From Sulfurimonas sp. SAG-AH-194-I05 (GTDB lineage: Bacteria > Campylobacterota > Campylobacteria > Campylobacterales > Sulfurimonadaceae), in assembly GCF_029215955.1 (NCBI RefSeq), contig NZ_JAEMVA010000008.1, positions 1 to 63,590 on the forward strand: DNA of 63,590 nucleotides, written 5' to 3'. The notes beneath the pieces were generated by a model. The model worked only from the letters and a program-made list of their open reading frames with translations, was not told the origin of the DNA and did not search any database. The translations under genes were made by a program, and so were the position numbers. Position 1 is the stretch's first letter, and every line of letters begins with the position of its first letter. This document shows positions 35,422-45,926 of this stretch, piece after piece.

Positions 35422-36308
35422 CACATACAAAATATGTAGGAGCACATACAAGTGCAAGTGGAGGCGTTTTTAATGCTATAAAAAATGCAGAAGCTATTGG
35501 GGCAAATGCATTTGCTCTTTTTACGAAAAACCAAAAAAGATGGGATGCAAAACCTTTAGACTCGAAGACACTTGACTTATGGTTTAAAGCCCTTGAACAA
35601 AGTGGCATTGAGCCAAAACATATACTGCCACATGATAGCTACTTAATTAACCTCGGTAATCCTGACCCTCTGAAGCTTGAAAAAAGTAGAGTTGCTTTTA
35701 TAGATGAGTTAGAGCGTTGTGAAATTTTAGGGCTTGATAGATTGAACTTTCACCCTGGAAGTCATTTAGTAAAACTTAAAGCTGCAGAAAAAAGAGACCC
35801 TGAATTTGTTGCAAAAATAGAAAATGAATGTTTAGACTTAATAGCAGAGTCTATTAATTTTGCCCTTGATAAAACAAGTAATGTACGTGCAGTTATAGAA
35901 AATACAGCAGGACAAGGTACAAACCTTGGCTATAAGTTTGAACATTTAGCGTATATAATAGATAAGGTTGAAGATAAGTCTCGTGTAGGTGTTTGTATTG
36001 ATACCTGCCATATGTTCACAGCAGGCTATGACATAAGAACACGTGAAACGTATGACAAAACATGGAATGATTTTGACTCTCTAGTAGGTTCAAAGTATTT
36101 AATGGGAATGCATATAAATGACTCGAAGCCACCCCTTGGTAGTCGCGTTGATAGACACCATTCTTTAGGTGAGGGTGAAATCGGACTTGATGCTTTTAAA
36201 TTTATTATGAATGATAAAAGAATGGATGGTATTCCTTTAGTTTTAGAAACAATTGACGAAAGTATTTGGAAAGAAGAGATAGAACTTCTTTATTCATTTG
36301 TAAAATAA
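35418..36308 (+). CDS. nfo: Endonuclease IV
   Basis: 296 residues, typical length. The AP-endonuclease TIM barrel blocks are all visible: [10 protein letters not shown] at the N-terminus, [43 protein letters not shown] and a zinc-binding [11 protein letters not shown] near the end. It cuts abasic sites in base-excision repair and removes 3' blocking groups. Translationally coupled to the lipoprotein upstream. Confidence 0.96.
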   Translation: MTHTKYVGAHTSASGGVFNAIKNAEAIGANAFALFTKNQKRWDAKPLDSKTLDLWFKALEQSGIEPKHILPHDSYLINLGNPDPLKLEKSRVAFIDELERCEILGLDRLNFHPGSHLVKLKAAEKRDPEFVAKIENECLDLIAESINFALDKTSNVRAVIENTAGQGTNLGYKFEHLAYIIDKVEDKSRVGVCIDTCHMFTAGYDIRTRETYDKTWNDFDSLVGSKYLMGMHINDSKPPLGSRVDRHHSLGEGEIGLDAFKFIMNDKRMDGIPLVLETIDESIWKEEIELLYSFVK

Positions 36309-36318
36309 AGGGACGTAA

Positions 36319-38055
36319 TTGAAAAGTTTAATTGATTTTTTAGAAACAAAAAATATAAAAGAATCGGCAATTTTTGAGCACTTAAAATGTAATGAAAGTG
36401 AAGCAAAAACTTTACAGCATTTAGCAAAAAGATATATGCGAGGTGAAGATGATAGTCTCATTTTAGAACTCCTTCAAGAACTCTATGGAAGTGAAGCATA
36501 TACTTTTTTGACATACTTAGATGAGGTTAAAAACCTTTTAGAATTAGGATGGCTTAACCAACAAAGTTTTACACCTGTTAAAATATCTGATGTTACACCC
36601 TTAGAGTTGTTAAATACTTCTGTCGGACTTTCATCTTCATTTTTAAAACTTTTGCAATATGGTACGCTTGAATCAGACTTACCAGATATTAAACCTTATG
36701 GCGACCATTTAGAATACTTACAAGACCAATTTTTTAGAATAGAGTTATACCAAAAAATGAGTGTAATCCGCCAAAATGTGCATGAACATTCTTTAGGAAT
36801 AAATAGAGTCCAAAACAAACTGCAACTTTTAGAAAAGCGTATAGAAGAAAGAGTTGAACAAACCTCAGAGAAACTTGTTTTAGATAAGTTCTTTAAACAA
36901 AAAAAGATGGATACAAAAGAGCAGGTTATATTTATAGCCTTACTTCGCGAAGAGTATAGTGCAACTGAAGCTTCTTTACGTGAGATGAATGCCCTTATAG
37001 AATTAATTTCTTTGGATGAATACGAAAGAATTAAGAACCGTTCGCTTTTAGAAGATGGTTCAAATTTACTTAATGCTGGGATTATTGACTATGAAGAGAT
37101 GCTGAATCCTTTTGGTGGTATCTCTCGTGCTTTTTTTATTGTTGATGAAGTTCTTCAGGGAATTATTCACCCTCAAAAAAATAAAAAAGTAAGACGTTTA
37201 AAACTCAATGCTCTTATAGAAGAACAAGATATTTTCGAACTCATTGAGCCAGAAACTTCTCTTGAAGATGTTGTATTAAATGAAAAAACGCAAGAAACCT
37301 TAGAAACACTTATGAAGCAAGTTGATAAAGAGGTTGTTCATCGTTTAGTTGCTTGGGGCATTAAAGATAAAAAGAGTGGTATAGATGCAAGAATAATTTT
37401 TTATGGAGCAGCAGGAACTGGTAAAACGATGACAGCATACTCACTTGCAAAGTCACTCAAGCGTCAGGTATTAGCCTTTGATTGTTCTAAAATTCTTTCT
37501 ATGTATGTAGGAGAGAGTGAAAAAAATGTACGTAAAATTTTTGATACATTTTATGACCTTTGTGCAAAAACAAAGTCTGAACCGATTCTTTTGTTAAATG
37601 AAGCTGACCAATTTTTAGGGGCACGTTCGAGTGGAAATATTACTGGATCAGACCAAATGCATAACCAAATGCAAAATATATTTTTAGAGCAAATTGAAAA
37701 TTTCACAGGTATGCTTATAGCTACTACAAACTTACTTGAAAATATAGATAAAGCATTCTCAAGACGTTTTAACTATAAAATAGAATTTAAAAAACCTACT
37801 GAAATACAAAGAGAAAAATTATGGAATTTAATGCTTCCAAAAGACGCTCCATATGCAAAAGATGTGAATGCAAAAGAACTCGCAAAACACTCTTTAACAG
37901 GTGGTCAAATCAGTTTAATTGTCAAAAACACTGCGTATAAGGTTGCGGTAAAAGAGAAGCCTATATTTACTAAAAAAGATTTTGTTGAAGAGATCTCAAG
38001 AGAAAAAGATGCAAATTTTGATAGTGAAAAATCGATGGGTTTTTTAAAAAAATAG
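36319..38055 (+). CDS. AAA+ ATPase with long helical N-terminus
   Basis: 578 residues, TTG start at 36319 (AAGGGA about 6 bp upstream). The N-terminal half (about 1-330) is helical and unrecognised. The AAA core has Walker A GAAGTGKT (near residue 363), pore-type SMYVGESEKNVRK, Walker B ILLLNEADQFLGAR (Asn where Asp is usual; I believe this NEAD form is common in this ATPase family) and arginine-finger DKAFSRRFN. It probably remodels a protein partner. Genome context (after nfo, before nuo) gives no clear client. Confidence 0.85.
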   Translation: MKSLIDFLETKNIKESAIFEHLKCNESEAKTLQHLAKRYMRGEDDSLILELLQELYGSEAYTFLTYLDEVKNLLELGWLNQQSFTPVKISDVTPLELLNTSVGLSSSFLKLLQYGTLESDLPDIKPYGDHLEYLQDQFFRIELYQKMSVIRQNVHEHSLGINRVQNKLQLLEKRIEERVEQTSEKLVLDKFFKQKKMDTKEQVIFIALLREEYSATEASLREMNALIELISLDEYERIKNRSLLEDGSNLLNAGIIDYEEMLNPFGGISRAFFIVDEVLQGIIHPQKNKKVRRLKLNALIEEQDIFELIEPETSLEDVVLNEKTQETLETLMKQVDKEVVHRLVAWGIKDKKSGIDARIIFYGAAGTGKTMTAYSLAKSLKRQVLAFDCSKILSMYVGESEKNVRKIFDTFYDLCAKTKSEPILLLNEADQFLGARSSGNITGSDQMHNQMQNIFLEQIENFTGMLIATTNLLENIDKAFSRRFNYKIEFKKPTEIQREKLWNLMLPKDAPYAKDVNAKELAKHSLTGGQISLIVKNTAYKVAVKEKPIFTKKDFVEEISREKDANFDSEKSMGFLKK

Positions 38056-38361
38056 TGTAAAAAGGTAACACTTTGTTCTGAGAGTAAAAAGGTTTTATCA
38101 AGAAAAATTAAGGTTATCTCACCTCATTTTACAAAAATACACACTTCTTTTATTTTTTAAAACCTTATGTTCCATATAGTGACATGCGTGTTCTTTTTTT
38201 TGAGGACAATGAGTTTCTTTAATATATATTTCGTTATAGTGCAAGTAACTGTTTTTTCTTGTATGCCTTAAAATAGGCATTTGCTTATAAAATACAGGAA
38301 AACAAATATTAAAAGAGCTAGATTTCTAGAGGTTTAGTTCTGAATTTTAAAGGTAGGTTAT
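38056..38361 (+). other. 306-bp gap before the nuo operon
   Basis: No gene seen. It holds a hairpin ATGCC/GGCAT (38263-38280), a TATAAA-like -10 candidate (38286-38291), a CTAGA-TT-TCTAG palindrome (38318-38329) and, next to the nuoA ATG, AAAGGTAGG. This is the only long non-coding stretch upstream of the operon, so the main nuo promoter is probably here. Confidence 0.5.
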
Positions 38362-38751
38362 ATGGAGCATATTGCAACAGCAAATCCGTATTTTGGTGTA
38401 TTTGTACTCTTTGTCGTAACATTTGGTGCATTTACAGCAACAACAATAATCGCTCGTTTAGCTTCTCGTGCATTAGCTGCAAAAGATAGCGAAAAAATTA
38501 AGTTATCGGTTTACGAATGTGGACCCGAAATTACAAAACAACCAAATAGAATTTCGCCACAGTTTTATCTGTTTGCACTTTTATTTTTACTTTTTGATGT
38601 TGAAATCATTTTTATGTTCCCATGGGCTGTTGATTTTAAACTTCTAGGTTGGTTTGGTTTTGCTGAGATGTTAATGTTTATTTTTCTATTAACAATCGGT
38701 TTTGTATACGCATGGAAAAAAGGAGCGCTTGAATGGCACAACATAAAGTAA
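38362..38751 (+). CDS. nuoA: NuoA, complex I membrane subunit
   Basis: 129 residues, three membrane helices. Family marks YECGPEI and [21 protein letters not shown] are clear; the acidic residue in FDVE takes part in proton coupling. First gene of a 14-gene complex I operon. It overlaps nuoB by 19 bp. Confidence 0.96.
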   Translation: MEHIATANPYFGVFVLFVVTFGAFTATTIIARLASRALAAKDSEKIKLSVYECGPEITKQPNRISPQFYLFALLFLLFDVEIIFMFPWAVDFKLLGWFGFAEMLMFIFLLTIGFVYAWKKGALEWHNIK

Positions 38752-39242
38752 ATTATACACAAGATGGTGGTCTTCCAGTTGCCTTAACTTCTATTGATAA
38801 AATAGTAAACTGGGGACGTTCAAATTCTATATGGGCACTGACATACGGTCTTGCTTGTTGTGGTATTGAAATGATGGCTTCAGGAGCTTCTCGATTTGAC
38901 TTTGACCGGTATGGTACGATTTTTCGTGCTTCTCCACGTCAAGCTGATGTTATGATCGTTGCGGGAACACTTACAAAGAAACATGCAGAGTTCATTAAGC
39001 GTCTTTATGACCAAATGACAGAACCTCGATGGGTTATATCTATGGGTTCATGTGCAAATACAGGCGGTATGTTTAATACATACGCAACTGTTCAAGGTTG
39101 TGACAGAATCATTCCTGTTGATTTATATCTTCCTGGGTGTGCACCTCGTCCTGAAACGCTTCAGTATGGTGTAATGTTATTACAAAAAAAGATTCGTGCA
39201 AATAGTGCTTCAAAAGCACAAAAACCAAAAAGGTTAATGTAA
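38733..39242 (+). CDS. nuoB: NuoB, carries cluster N2
   Basis: 169 residues. Cysteines for the terminal [4Fe-4S] cluster N2 are seen in [10 protein letters not shown] (tandem Cys), [10 protein letters not shown] and LPGCAPRPE. It passes electrons to quinone together with NuoD. Ends overlapping nuoC by one base. Confidence 0.97.
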   Translation: MAQHKVNYTQDGGLPVALTSIDKIVNWGRSNSIWALTYGLACCGIEMMASGASRFDFDRYGTIFRASPRQADVMIVAGTLTKKHAEFIKRLYDQMTEPRWVISMGSCANTGGMFNTYATVQGCDRIIPVDLYLPGCAPRPETLQYGVMLLQKKIRANSASKAQKPKRLM

Positions 39243-40048
39243 TGAGAGCGTATACACCTAAAGATGATGTTCAAGCAAAAGCGTATTATACAGATAGATT
39301 TTACGTTGCGCCACAAGTTCCAAAGCAAGATGTAAGTACTGACCCAGTATTTGCTGCTGACCTTGAAGCTATAAGTGCAAAATTTGAAGTAAAAGAATCT
39401 TTTATTCAAGTTGAAAATATGGTTATATACATTAATGCAAAAGATATTTATGCTGTTTTAGAGTTTATGAGAGATTCACTTGAATATACGCAACTTACAG
39501 AAATGAGTGCTATTGACTGGTTAGCTAAAGATGATACTTTTGAAATCTTTTACCAAATGTTAAGTATGAATAAACGTAAACGTACACGTATTAAATTTTT
39601 CATTAAAAATGGTGATGCTGTTGATTCGGTTGAAAAACTTTTCCGCTGTGCCGATTGGTCGGAGCGTGAAATGTTTGATATGTTCGGAATCGAAGCAAAT
39701 AATCATCCATTTATGAAAAGAATTCTTATGCCTTATGACTGGCAAGGAAATCCACTTCTTAAGACGTATCCTTTAGAAGGTGATGAGTTCGCTGCTTGGT
39801 ATGAGATAGATAAAATCTACGGTAAAGAAGCGAGAGAAGCTATTGGACCTGAGATTCGTGATACTGCAAGAGTTGATCGTTACGACTCTGAGCGTTTTGC
39901 ACGTTTAGGGTATGAACAACCTAAGGGAACTAAAATTACTGGAAATGAAGAGCCAACTGTACAGTCTTACCAAGAAGAAGGTGGGGTGTTTATGGTTACA
40001 AAATTTGACAAAGATACATCAAAAATTATTGATGATCCACAAAGATAG
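39242..40048 (+). CDS. nuoC: NuoC, 30-kDa peripheral subunit
   Basis: 268 residues, separate from NuoD (in E. coli they are fused). The 30-kDa signature is in DWSEREMFDMFGIEANNHPF and RILMPYDWQGNPLLKTYP. N- and C-terminal extensions of about 60 residues each, the latter with FDKDTSKIIDDPQ, make it longer than many homologues. Confidence 0.95.
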   Translation: MRAYTPKDDVQAKAYYTDRFYVAPQVPKQDVSTDPVFAADLEAISAKFEVKESFIQVENMVIYINAKDIYAVLEFMRDSLEYTQLTEMSAIDWLAKDDTFEIFYQMLSMNKRKRTRIKFFIKNGDAVDSVEKLFRCADWSEREMFDMFGIEANNHPFMKRILMPYDWQGNPLLKTYPLEGDEFAAWYEIDKIYGKEAREAIGPEIRDTARVDRYDSERFARLGYEQPKGTKITGNEEPTVQSYQEEGGVFMVTKFDKDTSKIIDDPQR

Positions 40049-40059
40049 GGTGGTAAAAT

Positions 40060-41301
40060 ATGGCACAAATTAAAAATAGATTAACACCGTTCTTTGAAAA
40101 CATCACTTTTGACAGAGATGATAATGAACTTGTATTAAACTTTGGTCCTCAGCATCCATCTGCGCATGGTCAGTTACGCTTAATGCTTCATTTACAACAA
40201 GAACAAATAGTAAAAGCACATCCCGATGTTGGTTACCTTCACCGTGGTATGGAAAAAATGGCTGAAAACATGATTTATAATGAGTTCATGCCAACTACAG
40301 ACAGAATGGACTATATAGCATCAAGCTCAAACAACTACGGTTTTGCACTTGCTGTTGAAAAACTGATTGGTTTAGAAGTTCCTCGTCGTGCGAAAGTTAT
40401 TCGTATGATGTTGCTTGAGATTAACCGTTTAATGTCTCACCTTTTTTGGTTAGCAACAACTGCACTCGACATCGGTGCGATGACTGTTTTTCTTTTCGCT
40501 TTCCGTGAGAGAGAGTACCTTATGGATATTATTGAGGGGTATTGTGGAGCACGTCTTACACATGCAGCAATTCGTATTGGTGGTGTTCCTCTTGATATTC
40601 AAGATGATTTTTTACATCAACTAAGAACGTTTTTAAATAAACTACCAGATAATATTAAAGATTATGAAGACTTACTTGATTCAAATCGTATTTGGTTAAT
40701 GCGAATGGAAGAAGTTGGAACTATTTCTAAAGAGATGGCACTTTCATGGGGTTGTACAGGTCCAATGCTAAGAGCTTCTGGATTTCAGTGGGACATTCGT
40801 AAAGAAGAGCCGTATGAATTATATGACGAAGTAGAGTTTAATGTTCCTTACTCTGACAAGGGTGATAACTATGCGCGTTACCGTGTTTATATGCAAGAGA
40901 TGCGTGAAACTGCAAAAATTCTTTACCAAACAATAGCTATGTATGAAGCGTGTGTTAAGAATGATCAAACAGAATTAATGGCACATGCACCGAAATATAT
41001 TTCAGCTCCAAAGCTTGATATTATGACGCAAAATTATTCACTTATGCAACATTTTGTTCTTGTGACGCAAGGTATGCGACCTCCAGTTGGAGAAGTATAT
41101 GTAGCAACTGAATCACCTAAAGGTGAACTTGGTTTTTTCATAAACTCTCAAGGTGGACCGTATCCGTATAGACTTAAACTTCGTGCTCCTTCATTCTGGC
41201 ATACAGGAATTTTAACTGACCTTTTACCTGGGCATTATATTCCTGATGTTGTTTCTATTATTGGTACAACGAACATAGTATTTGGTGAGGTTGACAGATG
41301 A
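40060..41301 (+). CDS. nuoD: NuoD, 49-kDa quinone-site subunit
   Basis: 413 residues. [15 protein letters not shown] near residue 28, [13 protein letters not shown], and the C-terminal [18 protein letters not shown] are full family marks. His and Tyr residues of the quinone pocket lie in the HPSAHG loop. The end carries GGTGAGG 7 bp before the ATG of a 34-codon ORF that overlaps its stop. Confidence 0.97.
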   Translation: MAQIKNRLTPFFENITFDRDDNELVLNFGPQHPSAHGQLRLMLHLQQEQIVKAHPDVGYLHRGMEKMAENMIYNEFMPTTDRMDYIASSSNNYGFALAVEKLIGLEVPRRAKVIRMMLLEINRLMSHLFWLATTALDIGAMTVFLFAFREREYLMDIIEGYCGARLTHAAIRIGGVPLDIQDDFLHQLRTFLNKLPDNIKDYEDLLDSNRIWLMRMEEVGTISKEMALSWGCTGPMLRASGFQWDIRKEEPYELYDEVEFNVPYSDKGDNYARYRVYMQEMRETAKILYQTIAMYEACVKNDQTELMAHAPKYISAPKLDIMTQNYSLMQHFVLVTQGMRPPVGEVYVATESPKGELGFFINSQGGPYPYRLKLRAPSFWHTGILTDLLPGHYIPDVVSIIGTTNIVFGEVDR

Positions 41302-41402
41302 TTAGTTTAAGAAAAACAAATAACTTTGTTTTTTTAAACGAAGTAAATTTCGGCTTAGAACTTGGACTGCGAAGCCAAGTTGATAGTAAGGATGTTAACT
41401 AA
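41298..41402 (+). CDS. 34-codon small ORF between nuoD and nuoE-like gene
   Basis: Reads [20 protein letters not shown] and 14 further residues ending in DSKDVN. Its ATG overlaps the nuoD stop (ATGA) and its stop overlaps the next start (TAATG). A Shine-Dalgarno GAGG sits 7 bp upstream, and AAGGA for the next gene lies inside it. A hairpin AACTTGG/CCAAGTT (41359-41381) occurs within it. It may encode a small complex I subunit or serve mainly to couple translation. No family recognised. Confidence 0.55.
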   Translation: MISLRKTNNFVFLNEVNFGLELGLRSQVDSKDVN

Positions 41403-41623
41403 TGAAAAGATATGATTTAAGACATTTAAAAAATGAATTTGAACCTCGTATGAAAGAGATTCTTGGCGAACATAAAGCTGGAGAAGTAGCAATTTTTATT
41501 TTTGAAATTGGTGACTTTACACCAGTTCAAAGAAGTGCAGATTTAGCCAAAGAGTGTGGTTATGAACTAATGAACTCTTTAAAATTTAACGAAGTCGATT
41601 GGACTCTCGTTTTAAAAAAATAG
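41402..41623 (+). CDS. Short NuoE-position protein (HP1264/Cj1575-like)
   Basis: 73 residues, far shorter than canonical NuoE (about 165) and without the [2Fe-2S] cysteines. Position and length match the short protein that Helicobacter and Campylobacter carry in place of NuoE. Contents: [40 protein letters not shown]. It is probably a structural adaptor for the electron-input module. Annotation by position and size, moderate certainty. Confidence 0.72.
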   Translation: MKRYDLRHLKNEFEPRMKEILGEHKAGEVAIFIFEIGDFTPVQRSADLAKECGYELMNSLKFNEVDWTLVLKK

Positions 41624-41632
41624 GACTGACTT

Positions 41633-43666
41633 ATGAGTAAAGTTTATTTTTCTACTTGGAATGGGGAGTCTATAAATAATGTAGGCAAGCCTGTTGAAGA
41701 ATGGGAAGAATCAGCTTACAACTTACCAGCAACATACGATGATCACCGTGATTCCCGAGCTTTTATAGGCTGGGATGGTGTTGCATTGTTTGATGAAGAT
41801 GTTGATGTTATCCGTTTAGCTATGGAATATGCTGCACAGTATCAAGTATACTCTGAAGCATGTGGAAGATGTGCGCCTGGTAGATGGGGTGGACAAATTC
41901 TTTACGATACACTTGATAAAATTGCACGTGGTGAAGGTGTTGTATCTGATTTAGACCATTTAAAAGAGATCGGTCAAAGTATGCAAATTACTTCAAAGTG
42001 TGAGATTGGAAAAACTGTTCCAAATCCTATACTTGATTTAATGGAACATTTTGATGATACTTTTATGGACTGCATTAACAATAAGAAAAAATCAAAACAT
42101 TATGATGAAACTATAGGCTACATTGCTAAAATAACTGCTCCATGTACAGATGCTTGTCCTTCACATGTGGATATTCCTGGATATATTGAGGGTGTGAGAG
42201 ATTTACGTTTTGATGATTCACTTGAAGCTACGCGACAAACTATGCCTTTAGCACATGTTTGTGGTCGTGTTTGTCCGCATCCATGTGAAGATGCTTGTCG
42301 TAGAACAAATCTTGATGAGCCTATTTCTATTATGGCACTTAAGCGTCTTGGTGCTGATTGGGAAACGGAACATGGGTATGACTTTTTTCACCCTATGGAG
42401 AAAAAACCTGCAACTGGTAAAAAAGTAGCTATTGTTGGAGCTGGTCCTGCTGGTCTTACAACTGCTTACTACTTAGCAGCTGATGGTATTGAAGTTGATG
42501 TTTTTGAAGAACTTCCCGTTCTTGGTGGTGAAGTTACTGTGGGCGTTCCTGAGTACCGTATGCCATGGGACAAGTACCTTAAAGATATCGAATGCGTTAA
42601 AGATATGGGTGTTACTTTTATTTTAAATCATAAAGTATCTGTTGATGATATGAATAGATTTGAACAAGAGTATGACGCTACCATGATAGCATCGGGTACA
42701 AGAATTTCTAAGAAAGTACGATGTGATAATGAACGTCCTGAAATCGAAGGTTATTGGGGTGCGATTGACTTCCTTGATAAAGTAAATCTTTATGAGAAGT
42801 TTGATATTAAACTTACAGCAGACGAGCGTAAAGAATATGCAATTGATGAAGAATTTGTAGACTTAACTGGTAAAACTGTTGCCTGTGTTGGTGGTGGTTT
42901 TACATCTATGGATGTTGTCCGTTGTTCTATTCGTGCGGGAGCTAAACGTGTTGTTATGATTTATCGTCGTGATGAAAAAACAATTATACGTAATACTACT
43001 TATGAAGAGTACCATGAAGCTGTTGAAGAGGGTGTAGAGTTTATGTTCCACTCGGCAGTTAATACTATGAATGATGAAAATGATGTTTTAAAATCTCTTC
43101 TTATTGATAAGTTTGAACTTGTTCCTGACCCTGATGGTGGACGTGCAAAATTAGTAAAAATTGAAGGTGCTTCTGAGACGATTGAATTCGATTATTTAAT
43201 TCCTGCAGTTTCTCAATCAGCTGATTTAGACTTCTTACCACAAGATTGGAACTTAGAGATGACTTCTTGGGCAACAATAAAAACAAATGGTAAAGACTAT
43301 ATGACTTCACGCAAGGGAATTTTTGCATCAGGTGATTGTGAATATGGTCCGATGACTATTGTTAATGCTGTTGGTCAAGCAAAACGTGGTGCTTCTGTCA
43401 TGAGCCGTTATGTTCAAACAGGTGAAGTGAGTTTAACTGATGATGAAATCATGGAAGACCACCTTATGAAACTAAAAGTTTATAACAAGAAAGAAAAAAT
43501 TACAGGTTGGTTACCTGGACTTAAACGTGAGCATAGTTCAGTACTTGATGCAGATTTTAGAAAGCACAATAATGAAGAAGTTAACTTAGGTTTCACACAA
43601 GATGAAGCGATGAGTGAAGCAGAACGTTGTATGCGTTGTTACTATATAGCTATGGTTCAAGCGTAA
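41633..43666 (+). CDS. NuoF-remnant fused to GltD-type FAD/NAD(P) oxidoreductase
   Basis: 677 residues. N-terminal part (about 40-145) resembles the C-terminal cluster-N3 domain of NuoF (SEACGRCAPGRWGG and later SKCEIGKTVPNPILDLMEHF), but the third Cys of CxxCxxC is Gly83, leaving C77, C80 and C123. Then a GltD-like half: cysteines C171, C175, C210, C214, C218 and C222 for iron-sulfur clusters, FAD site GAGPAGL (269-275), a second Rossmann motif GGGFTSMD near 420, and a C-terminal GIFASGDCEYGPMTIVNAVG for FAD. The NuoF FMN/NADH domain is missing. It should feed electrons from NAD(P)H, or another donor such as ferredoxin, into NuoG. Confidence 0.85.
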   Translation: MSKVYFSTWNGESINNVGKPVEEWEESAYNLPATYDDHRDSRAFIGWDGVALFDEDVDVIRLAMEYAAQYQVYSEACGRCAPGRWGGQILYDTLDKIARGEGVVSDLDHLKEIGQSMQITSKCEIGKTVPNPILDLMEHFDDTFMDCINNKKKSKHYDETIGYIAKITAPCTDACPSHVDIPGYIEGVRDLRFDDSLEATRQTMPLAHVCGRVCPHPCEDACRRTNLDEPISIMALKRLGADWETEHGYDFFHPMEKKPATGKKVAIVGAGPAGLTTAYYLAADGIEVDVFEELPVLGGEVTVGVPEYRMPWDKYLKDIECVKDMGVTFILNHKVSVDDMNRFEQEYDATMIASGTRISKKVRCDNERPEIEGYWGAIDFLDKVNLYEKFDIKLTADERKEYAIDEEFVDLTGKTVACVGGGFTSMDVVRCSIRAGAKRVVMIYRRDEKTIIRNTTYEEYHEAVEEGVEFMFHSAVNTMNDENDVLKSLLIDKFELVPDPDGGRAKLVKIEGASETIEFDYLIPAVSQSADLDFLPQDWNLEMTSWATIKTNGKDYMTSRKGIFASGDCEYGPMTIVNAVGQAKRGASVMSRYVQTGEVSLTDDEIMEDHLMKLKVYNKKEKITGWLPGLKREHSSVLDADFRKHNNEEVNLGFTQDEAMSEAERCMRCYYIAMVQA

Positions 43667-43667
43667 G

Positions 43668-45926
43668 ATGTCTATGATGGAAAATATTATTAACTTTACT
43701 ATTAATGGTCAAAATGTAGAAGCAAAAAAAGGTGAAACTATTTTACAAGTTGCACGTAAAAATGACATCTACATTCCTACAATGTGTTATATCTCTAAGA
43801 CAACGCCATGTGCATCATGTCGTTTGTGCTCCGTTGAAGCAGAGGGACTTGATGGTTTTGTACTTTCTTGTAATACTCCTCCAACTGAAGGTGTTGCAAT
43901 TAACACAAACTCAAATGATTTAGAACGAGAACGTACAAACATTATGAAACTTTATGATGTGAACCATCCACTTGAATGTGGTGTTTGTGATAAATCAGGT
44001 GAATGTGATTTACAAAATAAAACTTTAGAGTTTAATGTTGAACAACAAAATTTCTCTGCTAAAGATTTATCTCGTCCAATTGAGCATTGGGGATTAATTA
44101 ATTATGACCCTGCACTTTGTATACTTTGTGAAAAATGTGTACATGTTTGTAATGAGTCTATTGGTGATGATGCGATTGATATTAAATTTGGTGGATATAG
44201 TTCGGTTATTATTCCTAAAAATAGCGATAAACTCGACTGTACTTTTTGTGGTGAATGTATTGCCGTATGTCCGGTTGGTGCACTTGTAAGTTCTAACTTT
44301 CAGTACACTGCAAATGCGTGGGAACTAGAGCGTATCCCTTCTACATGTGCGCATTGTTCTGGTGGATGTTCTTTAGAGTACGAAACAAGGGACGAAGGAA
44401 TCTTTGGAGACAAAGAGATATACAGAGTTAAAAATAATTTTGAATATACAAACCTTTGTGGTGCTGGTCGTTTTGGATTTGACTTTAACAACAAGGCTAC
44501 AAAAGACGAAGCAGCTTTTAGTAAAGCAGTGTCTGCGATTAAAGAAGCAAAAGCAATCCGTTTTTCTTCCATGATTACAAATGAAGAAGCGTACATTTTA
44601 GGTGAACTACAAGAGAAGTTTGGCATGAAACTTTTTAATGAAGATGCACGTCTTTTTGCTTCATTTATGAAAGCATACTCTACTGTAAGTGGCAAAAAAC
44701 ATCATAGTGGTTCATTAGATGCAATAAAACAAGCCGATGCCGCAATTATTATAGGAAGTCGTGTTGCTACTGATAACCCTGCTGTACGCTATGCACTCAC
44801 AACTGCTTCTCGTCATAACGGTGCAAAAATTATTTATGCACATCCTATGGAAGATGCATTGATGCAAAACACAGTTACACAAAATATGAAACATGAAGTT
44901 GGAACAGAAGAGGGTGTTATTGCTCTTCTTGCGAATGCAATTTTAAAAGATGCAGACTTAGAGACACAAGAAAGAGCATTTTTTGATGACTTAGACCTTG
45001 GTTATTTAGGTGCTGAGTGTAATATTGGTGAAGAAGAAATAGCACAAATGATGCTTTCTTTTAAACGTGCACAAAATAAAGTTCTTATTATCGGTGCTGA
45101 TATTATGGCGCATGCTAAAGCGAAAAATATTGCAAAAATAGCTGCTATAATTGAAAAATACAGTGCATTTTCTTTAGTAGTTATTCCATCTGAAGTTAAT
45201 ACACTTGGGGTATCACTCATTAACAAACTTGATATTGATGAAGATATTATTGATGTAGTCGGTTATAATGCAAAGGGTAACTTTGTTCTTTCATCTTTAG
45301 AATTTGCTAACTTAAGTATTCCATCTTTAAATCAGCAAGAAGGAACTTTTGTAAGTATCGACAACCAAGTGTTACCTACGAATGTTGCACTTGATTTTAA
45401 AGGATATACATTAAATGATATTGCTCTGTCTTGTGGAATTAAGCATAAAAATACAATAGACTGTACAAAAATGCTAGGTTCACAATCAGGATTCAAAGAA
45501 ATCGAGTTTGATGCTTTAGAAAACTTTTTAACATCACATGGTGATGATAAAAGAGGGTATATTCTTGATGAAGTGAACTGTAAAATGAATGGAAAACTTG
45601 AGGCTGTAGATACGCTTCCTGAGTTTAATGGTACAGTTATTTATCATTCAAACCCTGTTTTACAGTTTAATGCATATACAAATACTACAAAACAACTAGA
45701 ACGTGATACATCTTTAAGAGGTTCTGCGCAGTTTGCACAGGCTGCTAAAATTTCTGATGGTGATACAGTAGAGATTTCTTTCGGTGCACAAGTAATCCAA
45801 AGAAAGTTTAAATTAGATGCAGATTTAAAAGGAACAATAGCCTTGAACCCAACATTTGATATACCCGTAGATTTACGTAGATATAAATTTGAAAAATCCA
45901 AGATAGTGAGAATGACGAATGAGTAA
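43668..45926 (+). CDS. nuoG: NuoG, first of two copies
   Basis: 752 residues. A [2Fe-2S] domain (YIPTMCYI...CASCRLC...SCN), the His-ligated cluster HPLECGVCDKSGEC, two [4Fe-4S] sites (CILCEKCVHVC and CTFCGECIAVCPVGAL) and an N7-type motif (CAHCSGGC ... LCGAG) are all present. The molybdopterin-like C-terminal domain is catalytically silent in this family. Starts 2 bp after the flavoprotein gene; the start could be any of three nearby ATGs. Overlaps the second nuoG by 8 bp. Confidence 0.95.
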   Translation: MSMMENIINFTINGQNVEAKKGETILQVARKNDIYIPTMCYISKTTPCASCRLCSVEAEGLDGFVLSCNTPPTEGVAINTNSNDLERERTNIMKLYDVNHPLECGVCDKSGECDLQNKTLEFNVEQQNFSAKDLSRPIEHWGLINYDPALCILCEKCVHVCNESIGDDAIDIKFGGYSSVIIPKNSDKLDCTFCGECIAVCPVGALVSSNFQYTANAWELERIPSTCAHCSGGCSLEYETRDEGIFGDKEIYRVKNNFEYTNLCGAGRFGFDFNNKATKDEAAFSKAVSAIKEAKAIRFSSMITNEEAYILGELQEKFGMKLFNEDARLFASFMKAYSTVSGKKHHSGSLDAIKQADAAIIIGSRVATDNPAVRYALTTASRHNGAKIIYAHPMEDALMQNTVTQNMKHEVGTEEGVIALLANAILKDADLETQERAFFDDLDLGYLGAECNIGEEEIAQMMLSFKRAQNKVLIIGADIMAHAKAKNIAKIAAIIEKYSAFSLVVIPSEVNTLGVSLINKLDIDEDIIDVVGYNAKGNFVLSSLEFANLSIPSLNQQEGTFVSIDNQVLPTNVALDFKGYTLNDIALSCGIKHKNTIDCTKMLGSQSGFKEIEFDALENFLTSHGDDKRGYILDEVNCKMNGKLEAVDTLPEFNGTVIYHSNPVLQFNAYTNTTKQLERDTSLRGSAQFAQAAKISDGDTVEISFGAQVIQRKFKLDADLKGTIALNPTFDIPVDLRRYKFEKSKIVRMTNE

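Noticed and set aside
36319..38055. Inactive AAA ATPase because Walker B reads NEAD and not DEAD
   Set aside because: Walker A, arginine finger and the catalytic Glu are present, and NEAD is, to my knowledge, usual in this ATPase family.
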